Source: Elusimicrobiota bacterium (GTDB lineage Bacteria; Elusimicrobiota; Elusimicrobia; FEN-1173). From it: a DNA stretch of 64,000 nt. The stretch is from the NCBI GenBank assembly GCA_016715645.1, contig JADJZR010000028.1, positions 248,001 to 312,000 of the forward strand, in the 5' to 3' direction. The first letter of the stretch is position 1; each line of letters starts with the position of its first letter. A model generated the notes under the pieces. That model saw nothing but the letters and a program-made list of their open reading frames with translations, was not told where the DNA came from and searched no databases. Made by a program: the position numbers and the translations under genes. Of this stretch, positions 43,191 to 53,800 are shown one piece after another.

Positions 43191-43500
43191 GTGTGCCCAG
43201 CATGAAACACGACCAGGAGGTGTAAGTCCTCTGGGGAACTTGGTCAAAGGGATCCCCAGCGAACCGCAAGGCGGGCAATGCCGTGAGGCCCCTGCTGAAA
43301 GAAGTGGGTAGCAAAACGTCAAAGCCGACGAACATGAACCGGATAGAGGCGGAGCCAACCAGGGCGAGTGGGCATATGACCGCGAAGCTCTTGCGACCAA
43401 TGAGGATACGACGTGGATCCGGCCGTTGTGGAGGGAAGGCCGTGTGTCTTACCTCGCGTGCGGGAGAGGGTGGGGGTTCCCCACGAGCAAACGATCACTG
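43191..43500 (+). ncRNA. Probable group IIC intron remnant (5' RNA part, no maturase)
   Basis: The stretch starts GTGTGCCCAGCATG, a typical group II intron 5' end. It continues with intron-like blocks (GTGTAAGTCCTCTGGGGA, GCGGGCAATGCCGTGAGG, GACGAACATGAACCGGATAG). It begins 2 nt after the T-run of the ppdK terminator; group IIC introns insert just behind such terminators. No reverse transcriptase frame and no clear domain V are seen, so it is a deleted copy. A 73-codon frame here is spurious. From 43501 to 43611 there is a match to one MITE end (43506-43515) and a candidate promoter. Confidence 0.55.
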
Positions 43501-43528
43501 ATCTTCTGAGTAGTTGGAGAAAGAGCGG

Positions 43529-43558
43529 TTGATTTTTTGGGTTGATTAGTTTTATGAT
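43529..43558 (+). promoter_or_regulatory. Candidate promoter of the first giant gene
   Basis: TTGATT (43529-43534), an 18-nt spacer and TATGAT (43553-43558); +1 near 43565, leaving a leader of about 47 nt without an obvious SD. Confidence 0.4.
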
Positions 43559-43611
43559 GTGAACCTCATACCTAACGGTTAATTTAAAAAATAAATTATT
43601 CCGGGGCCCCA

Positions 43612-46600
43612 ATGAAATTAAAAAAATCAGCTCATTTTTCTCCCCCCTTCGCCGGAGTGTTGGCGGTCATTTATTTTCTCTCTAACGCCGTGGGGGTTTA
43701 CGCAACGGAGAGAACTTTCTGGAACGATCGACGGGCGGCACTGGCCCATCGTCGATCGAACACCCTGGTCTTGGCCCAAGCGCCTGTTCTGTTCCCCGGT
43801 GGGCCTGAAACCCCTTTAAGCCCTTCCCTTCTTTCTTCTTTGCCTCCGAACGCCCAAAAGTCGTTGTCCTGGTTACCAAGCCTCGCAGGGCCCTACGGCG
43901 AAATCCGGGATATCTATTTGGCCGGCCCGGACGCGCCGCTCATCCTTCACATTCAAGACGCGCACGACGTGGAAGAAGCGCAACGAAACATGGGGGGCCT
44001 GGTTCAATCCTTGCTCAAGGGTGGTCATGTTCGGCTTGTGGGGCTTGAAGGAGCTTCCGGTCCAATGCCCCTGGACCCGTTTCGTCAACTGCCGAACAAA
44101 GACGTTACCCGTGGGGTGTTGGATTTGGCTCTCCGGTTGGGCTACATCGGCGGAGCGGAGCTGGCGGCGTTGGATGCCCCGCAGTCCATTCTTTGGGGCA
44201 TCGAATCCTCCAATCTTTACGCGGGGAATTTAGGCGCTTTTGAAAGGGGGGAAAGTTTCAAAGGTCAGGATCAAGTTTGGCTTGATCATGTTTCCCTGGT
44301 GGCAGACGCCGCCCGTCAGCGGTGGTATGGGCCCGCCCTCAAAGAATTTGAGAGTCATCGCATAGCCTATGTCAACGGAAACGAAAGACTCACCGTTTGG
44401 CTGCCTTTCCTTTGGTCAAACCGCCCGCGGGACAGTAAATACCCCCACTTGGCCCGGCTCAACGGTGTTTTGGCAAAAGAATCCGAGCTTGATTTCAAGG
44501 TGGTGGAGCGGGAACGCCAATCTCTTGCGGAAGTTTTGGTCCACGCACTTTCCCCTAGCGACCTCCAACGGTTGGTGGACCAAAGCCTAAACCAACGTTT
44601 GGGGCGGTTGTCCTTCGGCGATTATTACCGGTTTTTGGAGTCCCTGTGCGCCCGTTATTCAGTGAAAATGAGCAACTATCCCCACCTAAAAGAGTATATC
44701 GCCTATGTGGCGGACGCGGAGAAGGTGGATCGTTCGCGCGTGATCGACGAACTGGCCGATTTAGAGGAAAGGGTGGAACGACGTTTGGCCGTGGGCGCAG
44801 AAGAAGCAATCGTGGCCAAGGCCCGGCGGGATTTTGGAGTTCTACGAAAACTGGTTGGCCATCAATTAACGCCCTCTGAGTGGCACGCCTACGCTAGCCG
44901 CCACCCCGATCCCGCCCTTGTGGCGAAAACGTTGGCAGACCTCTCTGGGAAAGACCTGCCTCGGGTGGAGCTCCAAGGGCTGAAATCCTATGAGGACTAT
45001 TCCGATTTTGCATTGAAACGAAACAGCGCTCTGGCGGACAATCTGCTGGCCAAAATGCGACAGGAAAAAGTCCCGACAGCGGTGTTGGTGGCTGGCGGGT
45101 TCCATACAGAAGGTTTGATTCAAGCGTTCAAAGATTCCGGGGTCTCTTACGTGGTCTTGGGGCCGAGGATTACAAAAGTTCCGAAAAATTCCCAGGCGTT
45201 AGAGGCCATTGTTCGCGACCCACTGCCGCTTGAAAAACTTTTAGTTGGAGACGTCATCCATTTGGCAACCCCGCGGTTAACCGGTTCCCTGGAAGGCGTT
45301 TCGCCGGATGCCCCCGAGATACAGCAATGGGCGGAGCGGGGGAAGAATATCCTTGGATGCCTCCATTTCGCCTATCAGTCTGTTCATGCCCCAGGGGTCG
45401 AAAACAGTTCATTTGATGGTCTCCGTTGGGCGGGGTATCTCTCAGAGAACATCACTCAGGAAGTGATCCAAGTCAAAGAGGCGGGAGTCACCGCTGTTGT
45501 CATAGATGGAATCGGGACGTCGGGTTTTGCCGTTATTGAGTCAAAGGGCCAAAGTGATCCGGGAGCTGCGGGTGTGACGGCGCCGCCCATTACAGTTGAA
45601 AAAATGACGGTCGATGGTCAACCGGTTCAGTTTGCTACCTATCCTTCCGACGCCGTAAGGCGACCAAGGGTTTTGGTTCAGTGGGCTCGCAAAGGGGTGG
45701 CCCTCCTGGTGAAAGGAAGGAATACTTTGGGGAGCGCTCTTCGTTGGGGAAAGCAAGGTGTTCTAAATGGCCTCCTGGCGTTTGGCACGGCTTGGGACAA
45801 TTTTCTGGACTCTCGGCTCGGCCGGATGTTATTCCCGACCTTGGAACCCAAATTCGTTGTTCCCCTAGGCCAGGGGGTTGGCCTCGGACCCTCTGTTTCG
45901 GGTCGCCACGACAGACCCAAAAAATTGGCGGATATTTTTCCGAACGAGCCAACCCACTGGAGTTCTGTCCAACGGGAGGATCTAACCTTTGTCCTCACCC
46001 AACTGGGTGAGAATCCAAATTCTGCCCGATTTTTATCAAAAGACTCGACGGACGAAAGCCTGGCGTTCTCTCTCTCCGCTCCTGCCGCTTTAGGGGCACA
46101 GCCTGAGATGGTTGTCCGATTTACTCTTTCAAGTGAACCATTGCCTAACGGGGAACTTTATTCGGTTAACAGCGCTCGCGGTCCACCCGAGGTGACTCTA
46201 TCGCTGCATCCCGATGTTTTTCACGCGGACAAATCTTCTTTAAAGAAGCATCTTTCGGCCGTTGTTCGGCAAGCGGTGTCGACTCTCCCTGGCACTCCCT
46301 TTGCTCAAGGGAACCAGACTGACTACCGGGCCGCCGAACGCGCCGTCCGCGAGAGTAAAACCCGCATCCCCACATGGATGGAAGATAACACACCCAGGCT
46401 CAAGAACGTTAGTCTTTTTAGCCGTTCCATGGAATCCATTTTTAACCGCACCTTGGCAGAACAATTACAGGTGAAATTCGGTTTCGATATGCTCCGTTTC
46501 TTAAGCCAAACGAATTTTACAGGTGGTCTCGGCCACGTAACCTATGATTATCACGCCAGTCTCGGGCAAGATGGGGCTGATGTGGCGTCTGTTTTTCCCT

Positions 46601-49600
46601 TGTGGAATGGAATCAAAGGCGTTGTCAAACACCCGGAAGGTGGCCAGATGTTGTACGGAGCGCCCGCTCTCCCCTTCCGTCCCGATGGCACCCGATATGA
46701 AAGCATGGGCGACATGCTGCGCAACACTATGTCAAAGAGAGAGGACCTTCCCCTCACCTCCTATCGCTTGCCCGAAAATGCGGCCTTTTGGGATTGGGTG
46801 AGACGGAGTGCGGGGTCCAACAACCCGGAATTTGCTTCCCAATGTCGTAAAGCGCTGGCTCTCCAGGGGAAAGAGATCTCTTTTGACGTCTATGCGGTGA
46901 AAGACAAGTTTAGCGGGCAACCCATTTTTTACCTGGACGCCTATACAAAGGACGGAGAAAAGAAAATCCGTGTGTTTGACGAACTGTATGGAGATCCTCC
47001 TGATGCGCCCTGGCGCGTGGTCCAGGTATTGGTGTATAGCCAAGCCAATCAGTTGCTGATCAATGAGCTGGTTCGCCAAGGCTATGCCCAACCCACCATC
47101 GTCACGCTCGACCATGAAGTCTTTGCCCAATTCCCAGATTTATACCTTTCCTGGCAGGGCGTGAAGGGATTGATCCGCCATGCGGTTCACGCGTTTAACC
47201 ACACCGTTTTCCGACCAGGAATGTGGAATCTTCCCAAGCCGGCGGCGGGTCTCCTGGGCCTGGATAAGCGAAGTGATCTGGAAGATGAATATGCTGTGAG
47301 CATTGCCAATCGAGCGGTTGAGGTTAGCGGCGCGACAACGGGTGTTTCCCATATTCATTGGCTCGTTTTGTTGTGGAAATTATTCGCCATGGAGATACAT
47401 AAGGTGGTGGAGCGTTTTAATCCAAAGCGCCCGGATCGAGGATCAAACAGTGCCAACGGGGTCCTTCTCGAACATTGGCAAGGGGTCGACATTCGGCGTT
47501 TGATTGACTTAACAAAAGAGAAACTCGGTCTTTCGTCCGCAACAGATGACGAGATATTTTATGAGACGTTGGAACAACCCAATAACTCAATAACTCTTCG
47601 GGAATTCCAAAAACGCTTTGAAATTGTTAAAGCTTTTTACAGTTTGGACCTGCTTATCTTTCTCAACGAAACCCAGACTCAGCCTCAGGGGGGAGGTCAT
47701 TGGCTGGCGGAAACCTTAATGGAGGTGGAGGGGAATCACCAAGGTGTTTACACCCCTAAAAATATCCGAGAATTTCGTGATCGGTGGCAGTTTCTTATCA
47801 CCCGTGCTTTCTCCGTTGAATCAGCCTGGGAGGAAATGTCCGAGAATTTCGGGGAGTTGAAAGAGGCCCTGCTCAAGCGGCCGATCGTTTCCAATGTGCG
47901 GCGGCAGGTGTCTTATAAGGGCCCCGACATGTATCTGGAAATCTTTTTAAACGATACGGAGGCATTTCAAAATTCCCAGGTGCGGCTTATATTTGGCGGT
48001 CGTACTTTTGGCGGGGCGGCCAGAGCGACTTTCGATGAAGCGAAGAGGAGAGCGCGAAGTGTGGGATCTGTCGCCTTCCTGGAGAACTATAACTCCGAAG
48101 ACGCTCCGATTATTTATAGGGGGGCCACGGCGGGGGTCATGTTGTCGGATGAGCGTTTGGAGGCGGCGGCCACGAGCAACAGCAAAATTGTGGTAAACGG
48201 GGGATGGCTGATCAGCGTCCACGATGGCGCCAGCCCAGAGAGAATGGCTGTTTTGGACAAACAAACGAACAGGGTCCGATTTGCGATCACCTACACCCAC
48301 GATGATTTGAGGGCAGGATTAAACAAGGGTGAGCTTGAACTGTTAAACGGGGATCTCATACCATTCGATGACAACAGCCAGAGTTACGAAGGCAAAGGGG
48401 CTGGCCGGCGTCCCAGCCGCGCGGGCCTGCTGAATTGTTTTTCAAAACTTGGAAAAGCCTACGGATCACCTGTGCTTCGACGTAAGATGCTGTATCAAGG
48501 GATTCGCTGGTCTTATACCGCCGACATCCATCGGCAAACACAGGGTTTCCTTGAAATTGAAAATGACATGGTTTTGGCTCAAGACGATGTCTTCTCCGTG
48601 GCTGAAAAAATTGTGTCAGCGCCATCGATGGATGCGCCGCCGCTATCCGAACAGCTCGAGGCCCTGCTTTATAAAAAGGGCCCCAATGGGTTTACCTGGC
48701 TCCACAAACATAATTTAACCATTCCGGTAGCGTTGAGCGGGATTGGACATGCTCCGGGCTGGGACGGTTTTCTTCAAGGGTTTCGGTCTGTCAAGGGCCG
48801 CTATTATTTCCAAGGCCTGGGGAGCCCAGCGGGGGACGAAGAGGGACAAGGCCGCTGGAGTCTGGAACATCATGCTTTTGGTCAAAACGGAACAAATGAA
48901 TTGGTGTCCTACACGGCCTATCTTTTAAAGGATATCCCCGCTTTCCAGCCCCTTCTTGATCGTCTCCGCGAATTTGAGGGCACGAACGCACAATCGATGG
49001 ATGTGCGAATGGCTGAAACTCTCAAAGCGTTGGAGTTCGTCCAACGAACGGTGGACCGTGTCCGTGAGGCCATTCTCAATAGGGATTTAAAAACAGGCGC
49101 TGAGGTGATTCGCCGTGTCTCTCCCTCAATCACCACCGCGGATCGCGACTACATCCTTCAACAGAATTATTCTTACGGCTGGAAGATCGCTGTGTCTCCC
49201 ACCGATCACTCCCATGATTATGCCTATCTCGAATCAGGTCCGTCATTGACGGAGCTCCGTGACGCACTTCGTCAATTGTTGAATGAGAATTCCCGCGGTC
49301 CCGAATCCATCAAGCAAGCGTCCTATGGAACGCGCGGAGGGTATTTTTTCTCAATGATGGGAGAACGTTGGGGCCAGGTCCCCGCCCTTCGAAATTTTGC
49401 ATTTTCCCTTGCGGATAAAGTGGAGAACATCAAAACAAAGGGAGGGGAAAATGGCTGGAACGACTCGGCTATTCAATGGGAAATCCGTCGGGTCTTCGCC
49501 GCATTTTTAGGCGCTTTGGACGAGTTGATCGAACCATCCAACCCGAGCGAACCTCATGAAAAGGCAACCCCGCCATTAAGTCCGATAGAAGAAATTGCCG

Positions 49601-50550
49601 CTCAGGAAGCCCCGAAGGCGGTGGTTTACCAAAACCTGGGGCCCCTCAATCGCGACCTCCTCGGCGGCACGGCCCATTCCCTGGAATTTGGAAGTTTAAT
49701 GGCGGACGTGATCCATGTCCGTTTGCTGGTGGAAAAGGATCGGGATCAGGCAAGATCCGCTCAATTATTCCTTTCCCGCTCGCTCGGGGGGTGGGACCTG
49801 ACGGGTCCCACTGGCCGACTTTCCGAACCCGCTGTGATGAAAGCTGGACAGGCTTTGAGTCGCGCGGTTCGTCAGCAGGCTGATCCACTAGAGGGATCTT
49901 CTCTCGCTGTTTCCCGTCAGGTCTTCATGGCATTGGCTTCACTCGGGGAATATTTGGAGAATGCCTCTCCTGAAGAATGGCATCATTGGGCGTCTGTTTT
50001 GGCCCGGGGGTTCAACGAGAACCTTTTTGATGTTCAAGAGCGGGTTTTGGCGACCATCAATAGTGGGCGGAGACTGGAAATTGAGATTTCCGAAACACTG
50101 TTAAATGGAAACCTCACGGAAGAAGATAAAACCCGTTTGCAGGAATTGGGTGTGTTCGCCGCCCATGCTGACCGATTGGGCAGGGGAAAAATCACCTGGA
50201 TTCTTCCCGAAGGAAGAAATAATTTGGATCCCCTCTGGCAGAAGTATCCCCAGCTGATGCCCTTAAATGGAATTTTCACCCGAAAATTGTTGAAGGCGAA
50301 CCTGAAGGGAGCCGATGGCAAATATTCTGTTAAAAAACTCCTGATGGATTCACAGGGCCAGAAACAGGTGCAATTACTCGAGTCTTCTGATCTTTACATC
50401 ATCAACCGTAGCGAATGGGTCTTGGAATCCGATCTTCCCAACGAGGTGGCCCGGCTCCTGATCTCGCTCGGTGGTGGCTTAATTTACGACGCCACCGAAA
50501 AAGTGGGCGATGAGATGAAAAGGCTCTTTTTCCTCCGCACCAACGCGTAA
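43612..50550 (+). CDS. Giant exported protein: EreA/ChaN/TraB-like module plus glucan-phosphorylase-like (GT35) domain
   Basis: 2312 aa. Signal peptide or anchor at residues 1-31. Module 1, about 60-560: HIQDAH (113-118), VGLEGASG (about 142), and GGFHTEG (495-501), a His/Glu/His pattern resembling the EreA-ChaN-TraB superfamily. Module 2, about 930-1560, resembles alpha-glucan phosphorylase: FTGGLGHVTYDY (about 969), HAFNHTVFRPG (about 1195), SANGVLLEHW (about 1280), VAFLENYNSEDAPIIYRGA, and ERLEAAATSNSKIVVNG, where K1525 sits in the place of the PLP lysine. Residues 1560-2312 match nothing I recognise. A signal peptide on a phosphorylase-like protein is unusual. Domain calls are by motif; structure prediction would decide. 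Confidence 0.72.
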   Translation: MKLKKSAHFSPPFAGVLAVIYFLSNAVGVYATERTFWNDRRAALAHRRSNTLVLAQAPVLFPGGPETPLSPSLLSSLPPNAQKSLSWLPSLAGPYGEIRDIYLAGPDAPLILHIQDAHDVEEAQRNMGGLVQSLLKGGHVRLVGLEGASGPMPLDPFRQLPNKDVTRGVLDLALRLGYIGGAELAALDAPQSILWGIESSNLYAGNLGAFERGESFKGQDQVWLDHVSLVADAARQRWYGPALKEFESHRIAYVNGNERLTVWLPFLWSNRPRDSKYPHLARLNGVLAKESELDFKVVERERQSLAEVLVHALSPSDLQRLVDQSLNQRLGRLSFGDYYRFLESLCARYSVKMSNYPHLKEYIAYVADAEKVDRSRVIDELADLEERVERRLAVGAEEAIVAKARRDFGVLRKLVGHQLTPSEWHAYASRHPDPALVAKTLADLSGKDLPRVELQGLKSYEDYSDFALKRNSALADNLLAKMRQEKVPTAVLVAGGFHTEGLIQAFKDSGVSYVVLGPRITKVPKNSQALEAIVRDPLPLEKLLVGDVIHLATPRLTGSLEGVSPDAPEIQQWAERGKNILGCLHFAYQSVHAPGVENSSFDGLRWAGYLSENITQEVIQVKEAGVTAVVIDGIGTSGFAVIESKGQSDPGAAGVTAPPITVEKMTVDGQPVQFATYPSDAVRRPRVLVQWARKGVALLVKGRNTLGSALRWGKQGVLNGLLAFGTAWDNFLDSRLGRMLFPTLEPKFVVPLGQGVGLGPSVSGRHDRPKKLADIFPNEPTHWSSVQREDLTFVLTQLGENPNSARFLSKDSTDESLAFSLSAPAALGAQPEMVVRFTLSSEPLPNGELYSVNSARGPPEVTLSLHPDVFHADKSSLKKHLSAVVRQAVSTLPGTPFAQGNQTDYRAAERAVRESKTRIPTWMEDNTPRLKNVSLFSRSMESIFNRTLAEQLQVKFGFDMLRFLSQTNFTGGLGHVTYDYHASLGQDGADVASVFPLWNGIKGVVKHPEGGQMLYGAPALPFRPDGTRYESMGDMLRNTMSKREDLPLTSYRLPENAAFWDWVRRSAGSNNPEFASQCRKALALQGKEISFDVYAVKDKFSGQPIFYLDAYTKDGEKKIRVFDELYGDPPDAPWRVVQVLVYSQANQLLINELVRQGYAQPTIVTLDHEVFAQFPDLYLSWQGVKGLIRHAVHAFNHTVFRPGMWNLPKPAAGLLGLDKRSDLEDEYAVSIANRAVEVSGATTGVSHIHWLVLLWKLFAMEIHKVVERFNPKRPDRGSNSANGVLLEHWQGVDIRRLIDLTKEKLGLSSATDDEIFYETLEQPNNSITLREFQKRFEIVKAFYSLDLLIFLNETQTQPQGGGHWLAETLMEVEGNHQGVYTPKNIREFRDRWQFLITRAFSVESAWEEMSENFGELKEALLKRPIVSNVRRQVSYKGPDMYLEIFLNDTEAFQNSQVRLIFGGRTFGGAARATFDEAKRRARSVGSVAFLENYNSEDAPIIYRGATAGVMLSDERLEAAATSNSKIVVNGGWLISVHDGASPERMAVLDKQTNRVRFAITYTHDDLRAGLNKGELELLNGDLIPFDDNSQSYEGKGAGRRPSRAGLLNCFSKLGKAYGSPVLRRKMLYQGIRWSYTADIHRQTQGFLEIENDMVLAQDDVFSVAEKIVSAPSMDAPPLSEQLEALLYKKGPNGFTWLHKHNLTIPVALSGIGHAPGWDGFLQGFRSVKGRYYFQGLGSPAGDEEGQGRWSLEHHAFGQNGTNELVSYTAYLLKDIPAFQPLLDRLREFEGTNAQSMDVRMAETLKALEFVQRTVDRVREAILNRDLKTGAEVIRRVSPSITTADRDYILQQNYSYGWKIAVSPTDHSHDYAYLESGPSLTELRDALRQLLNENSRGPESIKQASYGTRGGYFFSMMGERWGQVPALRNFAFSLADKVENIKTKGGENGWNDSAIQWEIRRVFAAFLGALDELIEPSNPSEPHEKATPPLSPIEEIAAQEAPKAVVYQNLGPLNRDLLGGTAHSLEFGSLMADVIHVRLLVEKDRDQARSAQLFLSRSLGGWDLTGPTGRLSEPAVMKAGQALSRAVRQQADPLEGSSLAVSRQVFMALASLGEYLENASPEEWHHWASVLARGFNENLFDVQERVLATINSGRRLEIEISETLLNGNLTEEDKTRLQELGVFAAHADRLGRGKITWILPEGRNNLDPLWQKYPQLMPLNGIFTRKLLKANLKGADGKYSVKKLLMDSQGQKQVQLLESSDLYIINRSEWVLESDLPNEVARLLISLGGGLIYDATEKVGDEMKRLFFLRTNA

Positions 50551-50893
50551 CCATTCAGGCAAGACATGTTTGGCAAGTGTAACCCAACAAAACATGTCAA
50601 CATTCGGTGGGCGCCCCGGGTGTTGCATGAGCCTGTTGTGTGTCGTCACATTAAAAACAGACAGCATGGGAACACGAAAAGAGACAATGGGAACGGGGGT
50701 CCCGGTTGAATACTTATCCGTGTGATTTATCCTGGAATGGATTCCGTAGGTTTTCTCTTGTTGCTTTCCAAAATTGTGATTTTTGATGTCACGGAACACA
50801 CCCCGCCTAATTCGCAACTGACCCCAAAAAACGTTACAAAAAATTTACAACTTCTTAAGGGTTTCCATCGCTCCTCCAAAGTAGAATAAAACC
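50551..50893 (+). other. Gene-free spacer between the two giant genes
   Basis: 343 nt. It contains an 8-bp inverted repeat ACATGTTT/AAACATGT (50564-50571 and 50590-50597), without a T-run, and at its end a -10-like TAGAAT (50882-50887) placed 6 nt before the ATG at 50894. No open frame with a ribosome binding site and no RNA gene was recognised. Confidence 0.5.
50882..50887 (+). promoter_or_regulatory. -10 box of the second giant gene
   Basis: TAGAAT, followed by 6 nt and the ATG at 50894, the same geometry as at the leaderless genes in this window. The -35 box is poor. Confidence 0.4.
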
Positions 50894-53800
50894 ATGGGAA
50901 GTCTTATTTTTCTTCGAAAGAGGGTCATTGCGATGAAACGCTTTCTCATCCAATGTTTGGTGTTTACCTACGCGTTTACCCATGTGGTGAGCGTTTACGC
51001 GGGTGAAACAAACTACTGGGAAGAACGCCGCCGGGCGGTTCAACGTCGATCTTCGCCGGTGGTCCTGACTTCTTTGTCCCGGTCGCAAGCGTCCGACCTG
51101 GTCGCGTCGGGGTTTGGATCGGAATATCAGACAAATCAAATTGATTCGTCTCTCGTGACCCGACATCGGGCGGTATTGCCAGGAATGCAAAAAGAGTGGG
51201 GCTGGTTGCCGGAACTGGTGGCGAATTACGGTGACATTCGGGAGATTTACGTGGCGTCTCGACCGGACGCGCCGGTGGTGATCCATTTGCAGGATGTGCA
51301 TGAGGTGGAAGACGCCCAGAAGAATTTGGCGGGATTGGTGGAATCGTTTCACACGCAGAGAGGAATTTCGTTGGTGGGCCTGGAAGGCGCGCTGGGTTCG
51401 TTCGAGTTGGCCTTTTTTCGCGAAGGGCCGTTGGATGTTCGGAAAAAACTGTGCGATCATTTTTTGAAGTTGGGCTATTTAACCGGACCGGAAGTGGCGG
51501 GCATTATCGCCGAGAAACCGCCGACCCTGTGGGGAATTGAGGATGTGGAGCTTTATCGCGGCCACGTTGAGGCGTTTGAGCAGTCCGAATCAGGCCGAGC
51601 TCAGGCGCGGCAATTCCTAACGGCCCTTTCCGTTGAGGCCGACAAAGCCCGGGAAACTTTTTATTCGCCTGCCCTGCGGGCGTTGGACGATCATCGACGG
51701 GCCTACTTGTCCCACCGGGCATCGTTAGGGGAGTACGTGCCGGCCCTTTGGTCCGCCCTGAAAGGGGACAAAAAGGCCTATCCTCAAGTGGCTTTGTTGG
51801 TTAAATTATTAACCCAAGAACAGACTCTCGATTTTAAAGAGGTAGAACGACAGCGGGTGCGGTTGGCGGAGGTGTTGGCGCAACGTCTTGCGCCGGGAGA
51901 CTTGGATCGGTTGGTCAAAGCCAGCCTGGCCTATCGATCGGGACGCCAAACGGCTGGTGCTTATCAAAAATACTTGGCCACCGTGTGCCGACAAAACAAC
52001 ATCCGCCTGGACACGTTTGGCCCCCTAGCCGTCTACATGGACTACGTTCAAGGGGCGGACCCAATGGATTCGGGAAAATTGTTGGACGAACTGGACCGTT
52101 TGGAATTGGCGGCGTTGACCGACACCGCCGAAACAAACGAGGAAAAAAAGCTGGTGGAAGTGTTTCGCGGTCTGGCCCTCTTAGACAAGTTAACGAACCA
52201 CGGTTTGACTCCCCAGGAATGGGGAGTTTTGAAAAAAGGCGAGCACTCTTTAGAAAATATCTGTTCGATTTTGACCAAAATCAGCCCGACGTCGGTGAGC
52301 AAGACCGCTCTGTTGCCGGACCTTTCCCCGTACAAAGAATTTTGCAAAAAGGCCGAGCAACGCAACGGCGCTTTGGTGAAGAATTTTCTGGCCAAAATGA
52401 AGACGGATAAGGTCAATACAGCCGTTTTGGTGGCAGGCGGATTTCATAGCGATGGCATCGCTCAAATCCTCCGAACAGAAGACATATCCTACATCGTTAT
52501 CTCCCCTAAAATCTCAAAACTGCCGGAAACCACCCGACCTCTGGATATTTTTGTTCGAACTCCCCTTCCACTGGAAAAACTTCTGGCCGGAGATGTCATC
52601 AATCTGGCCTATCCCCGTTTGACGCAGAGTAGTGAGGAAGTGATTGTATTGGGACCTAATGCCGCGAAACGTAAAAGTACCCTTGCGGAAGCCTGGATAA
52701 TGAAAATGAAGGGGGGGGGAGGGGCTTTCTTTAAGGTTGACCGGCCTGATAGACTTTCGTTCGCCCTCTCTGTTGTGCGCGTTAAACACCTATTGCAAGA
52801 ACTCCCTTTCTTCGCCCTTTCAGTATTCGGGGCGGTCATGGCCGAAACGCTAACTTCAGGCATGTCTCCATTATTTGTTATCGCTTTTCAGTTCACGATC
52901 GGCATGACCGTGGCAATATTAATGTGGCCCAATTTTCTGAGCAAACACGAGAAAGCACAAAAAAAATGGCTGACAGAGAACCCTGGGGAAACAGCGATGG
53001 ATTACCAATTTCGTCTCTTCCTGCACTATGCTTTTGTCAGTGCTTTCTCAATTTCTCTGTCAATTATATATCCGACTTTTGTTGGTTCTGGTTTAGTAAC
53101 CCAGGGGTCATTCTCTATTCCGGGAAGCTTTGAGAAAATTCTTTCGGGATCCCTGGGCGGGGGGCTTTTCGTTCACGGTCTTTCAAATTTCTTGGGACGT
53201 CTTGTTGTGGGAAACTCTTTCGTTCCCGCAATGTCGGATTTCCAGGAACCGGCAAAGAAAAATTCGATTCCAAAGGAATTTGAATTCGATCCTAAAGGAT
53301 TCCTGGAATACGTCAAGGCAAACGGCTTCTTGGTTGGGCAACCTGGACAGGTAAGCCATTCGTCGGTGAGTCGATCCCTCCCGAATGTGGGCCCCTCCCC
53401 TTTGCCGAGGTATCCTCGGGGGATCTTTCGGGAACTTGACCCTGCGAAATCCTTATCCGAAGAGGATGTTCGAACAATCGGGCTTGGAGAATTGATCAAA
53501 AGCGGGAGCCCCGCGGCGATTTTTGACTATTTTAAACTCCTGGATTTATCCAACCAACATCATTATGGATATCCGAGTGTGTTGCTTAATCGTTTTTCTG
53601 AAGAGTATGATATCTGGCTCGACGAAGAGTCACTGATTTCGTTAGTCAATAAATTTGAACCAGTCGGAGACTCAGCGCATCAATCAATTGGAGAGAGAAT
53701 TACCGAATTAGTGGCCAAAGGGTTTCGGGGTGAAACACCACTTGTTCTCCTTTTAGCCTTGGCCAACGTAGCGGGACCTCAGCGTTTGGAGGTTTTAAGA

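Noticed and set aside
43283..43501. 73-codon frame after ppdK
   Set aside because: Lies in the group II intron-like RNA; such frames are commonly called by mistake in intron domain I.
50564..50597. Inverted repeat ACATGTTT/AAACATGT after the first giant gene as a terminator
   Set aside because: AT-rich 8-bp stem with an 18-nt loop and no T-run; too weak to call.
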